DNA of 9,065 nucleotides from Candidatus Gerdarchaeota archaeon. Its GTDB lineage: Archaea > Asgardarchaeota > Heimdallarchaeia > JABLTI01. Under the pieces are notes generated by a model. The model ran no database searches. It had not been told where the DNA came from and saw only the letters and a program-made list of their open reading frames with translations. The translations under genes and the position numbers were made by a program. How positions within the stretch are numbered: the stretch's first letter is position 1; every line of letters begins with the position of its first letter. The stretch lies in contig JAEOUJ010000023.1 of assembly GCA_016839405.1 (NCBI GenBank), positions 1 to 9,065 on the forward strand, in the 5' to 3' direction. Of this stretch, positions 5,905-9,065 are shown in pieces.

Positions 5905-6984
5905 TTAAAAAGAAATTTGTTTTTTATGTTTAGCTAACCAAGTGAACAATTGGCTTGAATTGACAATCTTTATAGCTACATCTTTTCGGGCTTGTTTTTT
6001 CGAAGATCCAAAACCAATTTCGAAATAATTGCTTCCTTCAATTTCAAGATTAAGCATAACTAAAGAACCTACATCTATTAATGCTGACCAAGCAGTTCCA
6101 CGTATTTCATCAAATATTGCACATAATTGGACTAAGAAATAATAGGGATTTTTTTCATATTGTTTTTCAGCCCATTTTTTAATAGATGTCTTTTTTGGAA
6201 TATTAATACTAATCTCTCCTTCATCAAAGAGATTAGTTGGTTTATAAAAAATAATTTCTTCATCGGTTAATGCTTGTTTTATTTCTTTAATTAATGTAAG
6301 GCTTTCTTTGAAAGGTTCAAGAAAAACTGATTTTGTTTTTATACCTAATTCATGTAAGAATTTTAAGGCAGCATCTTGTTCAGCATCTTTTGTATTAGTA
6401 TAAATTTCGCTAATCAATTGGTAGCTTTTCTTATCATATACTCCTGAAACCTTACATTGCCATAATGGTTTATGATCGGTCCCACCAACACGTTCAGTTT
6501 TAAACAAGGGTAATTCATTTTGGTGCTTTTGGAATAATTCAAGTAATTGACCTTTGGGATTTGAATCTAGTAATTCAAATTCTTTAGCCATTTCCAACAT
6601 TAATTCAACAAGTTCTTTACAAAAATCATAACCATTTATTTGATAACTTGCTCCCAAGAGTGCTTCTACAGCTTCCTTTATCTCATTTTTTGTTGCAGTA
6701 TGATTCATATTATAAGAAGAGATTATTTGATCTAAACCTAATTTTCTACCAATTTTAACTAATGTTCGAGCAGAATGAAAAGTCGTTCTTAGTTTTGTTT
6801 GACGACCAGTATTTTTAATGTGTGAGTAAATATCCATTATTGCTCTATTTATAGTTGTATCTCCATGTAATGCTAATTTTTTAAATTCATCTCCACCACC
6901 ACATGATTTTGGTTTTGTTGCTTGTTCAAATAAATCAGCATGACCCTCTAATTTGAAAAAAGCTAGTAATTCATTTTTATCCAT
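5905..6984 (-). CDS. Degenerate RNase III-like domain protein with two double-stranded-RNA-binding domains
   Basis: The 359-residue product has three parts. Residues about 22-133 resemble an RNase III fold: KKLALHGDTTINRAI (36-49) aligns with the 'ERLEFLGDAVL' signature and EAVEALLGASY (104-114) with 'DvfEAliGAiY'. In this alignment the catalytic E40 (Aquifex numbering) is alanine (A38), D44 is kept (D42), D107 is glutamate (E104) and E110 is kept (E107), so cleavage activity is doubtful. Residues 143-213 form a dsRBD (PKGQLLELFQKH to DAEQDAALKFLHEL). Residues about 278-350 look like a second, divergent dsRBD (NPYYFLVQL to GSSKKQARKDVAIKIV). It probably binds structured RNA without, or with altered, cleavage. 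ATG 6984 follows GGTG by five bases and lies 21 nt after the EFR1 gene, implying co-transcription. RNase III is uncommon in archaea, so transfer or an RNA-silencing-like role are open questions. Confidence 0.72.
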   Translation of the reverse strand: MDKNELLAFFKLEGHADLFEQATKPKSCGGGDEFKKLALHGDTTINRAIMDIYSHIKNTGRQTKLRTTFHSARTLVKIGRKLGLDQIISSYNMNHTATKNEIKEAVEALLGASYQINGYDFCKELVELMLEMAKEFELLDSNPKGQLLELFQKHQNELPLFKTERVGGTDHKPLWQCKVSGVYDKKSYQLISEIYTNTKDAEQDAALKFLHELGIKTKSVFLEPFKESLTLIKEIKQALTDEEIIFYKPTNLFDEGEISINIPKKTSIKKWAEKQYEKNPYYFLVQLCAIFDEIRGTAWSALIDVGSLVMLNLEIEGSNYFEIGFGSSKKQARKDVAIKIVNSSQLFTWLAKHKKQISF

Positions 6985-7005
6985 AAAGACACCAATTTTT
7001 TGATT

Positions 7006-7848
7006 TTATTTCTTTAATTTTGGTAAGCTAAAACCATCACCTGGCCCTTTATACCGTTTATACTTTTCTCTATCAAGAGTAGCTTTCTTATGTATTACAG
7101 CATCTTCTGGACATAGGTCATAACACCGCAAACAAGCAATACATTTTTTCCCCCAATTAAATGAGTTATTTTCAAAAGTGATGTTATTTGTAGGACAATA
7201 ATTAACACAATTCATACATTCTGTACAAGTTTCTCTATCTACAAAATAATTTTTAGCAATAAAGGATAGACCAAAAATCCTTACAGGTATTCTTTGCATT
7301 AATCCACCAGCGATGCTGAATGGATCCCTTCCTACCCTCCATTTTTTTCCTTGGCTTATTTTGCCAACCAATTTATCAATTTTTTTTGAAGCTTTTCCTC
7401 TTATCTTCTCTACTTTTTTTTCATTATGATATGGAAACCATTTGATAACTATGTATGGCAATTTTACATTATTGGGCATTTTTATGTTTATAGCTTGTTT
7501 TACTTTGTAACCTTTTCTATGTAGTTTTCTCATAGCAACTATAGCTCCATCGCCACTAAATTCAAGCATAGTAGTGAAAACAAAAGCTATTTTTTCCTTC
7601 ATTTCTGGAAGTCTTTTTACAAAATCCATCATTATTGGTGGAAGATCAGATCCATATATTGGATAACCAAAACCAATTATATCATATTCCTCAATTAATG
7701 ACTGTATTATTCCTTCTTTAATTAGCTCTTTTGCTTCAATAGAATATTTCTTTGCTACTATTCCTTCTTGATTTAATTTTTCCTCTATTTGATTTGCTAC
7801 CCACCAAGTATTACCAGTTCCACTGAAATATAAGATTAAAGCTTTTAT
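7006..7848 (-). CDS. EFR1-family flavodoxin-ferredoxin fusion protein, proposed ATA start
   Basis: Translated from ATA 7848, this is a complete 280-residue EFR1-type protein. It has an FMN-binding flavodoxin domain starting IKALILYFSGTGNTW (phosphate loop SGTGNT, residues 9-14) and continuing YDIIGFGYPIYGSDLPP. Residues 208-246 carry two [4Fe-4S] motifs: CTECMNCVNYCP and CIACLRCYDLCP. These proteins are soluble electron carriers; their partners are usually unknown. The first ATG, 7632, gives only 208 residues and removes the whole FMN phosphate loop, although the upstream 72 codons are open and encode the canonical N-terminus with no frameshift. No ATG, GTG or TTG exists between the in-frame TGA upstream and 7632. 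ATA 7848 sits eight bases after GGAGAG. The gene is followed after 21 nt by the dsRBD gene and preceded 57 nt upstream by the HAD gene. Confidence 0.88.
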   Translation of the reverse strand: MKALILYFSGTGNTWWVANQIEEKLNQEGIVAKKYSIEAKELIKEGIIQSLIEEYDIIGFGYPIYGSDLPPIMMDFVKRLPEMKEKIAFVFTTMLEFSGDGAIVAMRKLHRKGYKVKQAINIKMPNNVKLPYIVIKWFPYHNEKKVEKIRGKASKKIDKLVGKISQGKKWRVGRDPFSIAGGLMQRIPVRIFGLSFIAKNYFVDRETCTECMNCVNYCPTNNITFENNSFNWGKKCIACLRCYDLCPEDAVIHKKATLDREKYKRYKGPGDGFSLPKLKK

Positions 7849-7856
7849 TGTAAATA

Positions 7857-7862
7857 CTCTCC
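7857..7862 (-). promoter_or_regulatory. Shine-Dalgarno for the proposed ATA start of the EFR1 gene
   Basis: GGAGAG on the minus strand lies eight bases before ATA (7848-7846). The 7863-7905 stretch between it and the HAD stop is T-rich on the minus strand (TTTTT-A-TTTTT and TTTTTTCTTTT), which could terminate the HAD transcript. Confidence 0.5.
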
Positions 7863-7905
7863 AAAAGAAAAAATGCTTTCAAAAATAAAAAGGTTAATGT
7901 CTATT

Positions 7906-8619
7906 TTATTCAAATAAATCCTTCAACTCTATCAGAGAGTTTATTTTTAAATTAGGCACTTCTAATCCTACTAATTCCTCTATTTTTTGATATCTGTCTA
8001 TTAATACAGAAAACATTCCTGCTTTATTAGCTCCAACTATATCAGAATTAGGATTATCACCAACAAAAATCGATTGTCTGGGTGATACATTCAACAAATC
8101 TAGTGATTCAACAAAAACCTTCACATCTGGTTTTGTAACTCTATAATCATGACATGGCGCAATTACAAATTCAAAATGATGATCAATCATCGCATTTTTT
8201 AATCGCATATTAATTATGTCTATATCACCATTTGAAACAATACCCATCTTAATCCCCTTTTCTTGAAGAAATTTAATTAGTTCTTTTGCATCAGGATAAG
8301 GTTTTGATTTAGAAGAATACTCACTAATCATATATTTCCAAAAATCAGTTGCTTGCTCAAACGACAAATCAATGTTAAATTCCTTTAAAGCGAGCATTAG
8401 TGAATAAGCATTATTTTCTCTATCTATACAGAACCCATGTTCATTTACGCGCCTGCGTTGCTCAGCAAAGTAATGTTCATCCCATTTTTCATGTACTTCA
8501 TTTGCTAAAGATGAAGATATACCTAAATCAATTAGCACCTTTTCGGTAACAATTTCATGGATTCCTTGATTATTAAAGATAGTTTCATCAGCATCAAATA
8601 TTACTGCTTTAAAGGTCAT
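7906..8619 (-). CDS. HAD-superfamily hydrolase (haloacid dehalogenase-like phosphatase)
   Basis: All four HAD motifs are present in 237 residues: motif I DADET (nucleophile D9, acid/base D11), motif II VSNG (S129), motif III TKPD (K163) and motif IV GDNPNSD (D188, D193). The helical segment between motif I and motif II (about 17-100) is a subclass I cap, as in phosphoglycolate phosphatase, beta-phosphoglucomutase or YjjG-like nucleotidases. DADET with threonine after the second acidic pair favours a phosphatase of the DxDET group, close to YjjG/pyrimidine 5'-nucleotidase-like proteins; the exact substrate cannot be read from the sequence. The protein is cytoplasmic. The ATG has only a weak GGTAG six bases upstream; a TATA-like TTTTTATAAG (minus, 8673-8664) fits a leader of about 24 bases. 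It is probably transcribed alone, or read through into EFR1. Confidence 0.88.
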   Translation of the reverse strand: MTFKAVIFDADETIFNNQGIHEIVTEKVLIDLGISSSLANEVHEKWDEHYFAEQRRRVNEHGFCIDRENNAYSLMLALKEFNIDLSFEQATDFWKYMISEYSSKSKPYPDAKELIKFLQEKGIKMGIVSNGDIDIINMRLKNAMIDHHFEFVIAPCHDYRVTKPDVKVFVESLDLLNVSPRQSIFVGDNPNSDIVGANKAGMFSVLIDRYQKIEELVGLEVPNLKINSLIELKDLFE

Positions 8620-8715
8620 TTTTATCTACCATTGAAATTGTTTTAGTGTGTTATTTTATCTTTCTTATAAAAATTCATGGATAAATTTTCGTATTGTATG
8701 TGAAAGATGGTCTAC

Positions 8716-8757
8716 CCTAACTAAGTTAAGATTTCTTGCGAGTTCGCCCAACTCCAA
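8716..8757 (-). ncRNA. Candidate omega-RNA 3' scaffold / right-end hairpins of the tnpB element
   Basis: Two hairpins follow each other at the tnpB 3' end. The first (minus strand 8757-8736) pairs TTG-GAGTT with AACTC-(bulged G)-CAA around GGGCG. The second (8730-8716) pairs CTTAAC with GTTAGG around TTA and contains the tnpB stop codon. In IS200/IS605 elements the omega-RNA overlaps the tnpB 3' end and runs through the right-end palindrome into flanking DNA, which becomes the guide. The layout matches, but the element boundary cannot be fixed here. Confidence 0.4.
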
Positions 8758-9065
8758 TTAAGGAGAAACTGTCGTTTGACGTTTGACTGTGTATCGCAAA
8801 AAACTTCTCTCGAAAATCTTTCAAGAGATGTTGCCTGACCATAAGGCGTTTGTGTGAGAGCGAAAGAATTGCTAAGAAGCGTTGCATGATATTACAAGCT
8901 CCATTTATATCTCGGTCTATAACCAATCCGCATTTATCACAATAAATAATTCGTTCGGATAGATAACGAATTTTTTTATCCATGCACTTACAACATCTTT
9001 TAGTTGTTCTTTTTTCATTGATTCTTATTATTTTTTTACCTGTTAATTGTGCTTTATAGGTTAAG
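8726..9065 (-). CDS. tnpB: TnpB (OrfB-type) RNA-guided nuclease/transposon protein, C-terminal part (5' partial)
   Basis: The frame is open from the window edge; the ATG at 8983 is internal. The fragment of 112 residues begins LTYKAQLTGKK and contains the four-cysteine zinc ribbon (CCKC at 24-27 and CDKC at 42-45) inserted before the last RuvC motif DRDINGACN (50-58), whose aspartate is catalytic in TnpB. This is the standard OrfB_Zn_ribbon/RuvC-III end of TnpB. A basic, poorly structured tail of about 48 residues follows and ends GVGRTRKKS; its DNA also forms a hairpin likely to belong to the omega-RNA. TnpB proteins are RNA-guided DNA endonucleases that maintain IS200/IS605 elements. Nothing in the visible part is broken, but the RuvC-I and RuvC-II motifs lie outside the window. 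Confidence 0.88.
   Translation of the reverse strand, partial: LTYKAQLTGKKIIRINEKRTTKRCCKCMDKKIRYLSERIIYCDKCGLVIDRDINGACNIMQRFLAILSLSHKRLMVRQHLLKDFREKFFAIHSQTSNDSFSLIGVGRTRKKS

Larger units (their letters stand above)
8716..9065 (-). mobile_element. Right-end part of an IS200/IS605-family element carrying tnpB
   Basis: The window ends inside the element. Visible are the tnpB 3' part and a subterminal imperfect palindrome (8716-8730), the usual right-end mark of this family, which has no inverted terminal repeats. The true right end probably lies a few tens of bases further, between 8716 and the HAD start region, but no target motif or second copy is present to define it. Bases 8620-8715 contain only the HAD promoter region and this presumed end. 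Confidence 0.6.

Noticed and set aside
7630..7860. Frameshifted or broken N-terminus of the EFR1 gene
   Set aside because: The flavodoxin start is in the same frame as the rest; only a standard start codon is missing, so no frameshift or pseudogene is needed.
1..9065. CRISPR array or phage module
   Set aside because: No regularly spaced direct repeats and no phage structural, integrase or lysis genes are visible.

Overview
The window is AT-rich DNA that is most likely archaeal. The best evidence is a tRNA-Arg with anticodon GCG, because archaea read CGC this way while bacteria normally use ACG. Several genes also have TATA-like boxes about 25-35 bp before the start codon, which suggests leaderless or short-leader transcripts. 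The mix of genes (a lone solute-binding-protein lobe, an EFR1 flavodoxin-ferredoxin, an RNase III-like/dsRBD protein, bacterial-type CysE/CysK, archaeal-style surface jelly-roll) would fit an Asgard (Lokiarchaeia-like) genome, but that placement is inference.

Layout. Bases 1-256 hold the 3' end of a possible HEAT-like gene (+). A tRNA-Arg (-) with encoded CCA lies at 269-346, and the 347-536 gap holds its promoter and the divergent promoter of the next gene. Bases 537-1337 (+) encode a membrane-anchored protein that looks like only the second lobe of a family 5 solute-binding protein, with its segments in circularly permuted order; a hairpin plus T-run terminator follows. Convergent to it is a glycosylation-site-rich surface jelly-roll protein (1450-2058, -), whose upstream region carries four copies of a TTGTTCTAA half-site. 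Next come a SnoaL/NTF2-like protein (2178-2612, -) and a divergent M19 membrane dipeptidase (2836-3933, +).

The rest is on the minus strand. The cysE-cysK operon (5766 down to 4026) makes cysteine from serine. The CysE frame extends upstream through a CxxC-X13-CxxC zinc-ribbon-like stretch to a likely ATT start with a Shine-Dalgarno sequence. Upstream is a two-gene unit: a full-length EFR1 protein (7848-7006), whose only plausible start is ATA behind another Shine-Dalgarno, followed 21 nt later by a degenerate RNase III-like protein with two dsRNA-binding domains (6984-5905). A HAD hydrolase (8619-7906) and the 3' end of an IS200/IS605-type tnpB with candidate omega-RNA hairpins (9065-8716) complete the window.

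The most noteworthy points are the permuted lobe, the putative non-nuclease RNase III/dsRBD protein paired with an iron-sulfur flavoprotein, the zinc-ribbon CysE, and two independent cases of an AUH-type non-canonical start (ATT, ATA) placed correctly behind a Shine-Dalgarno.
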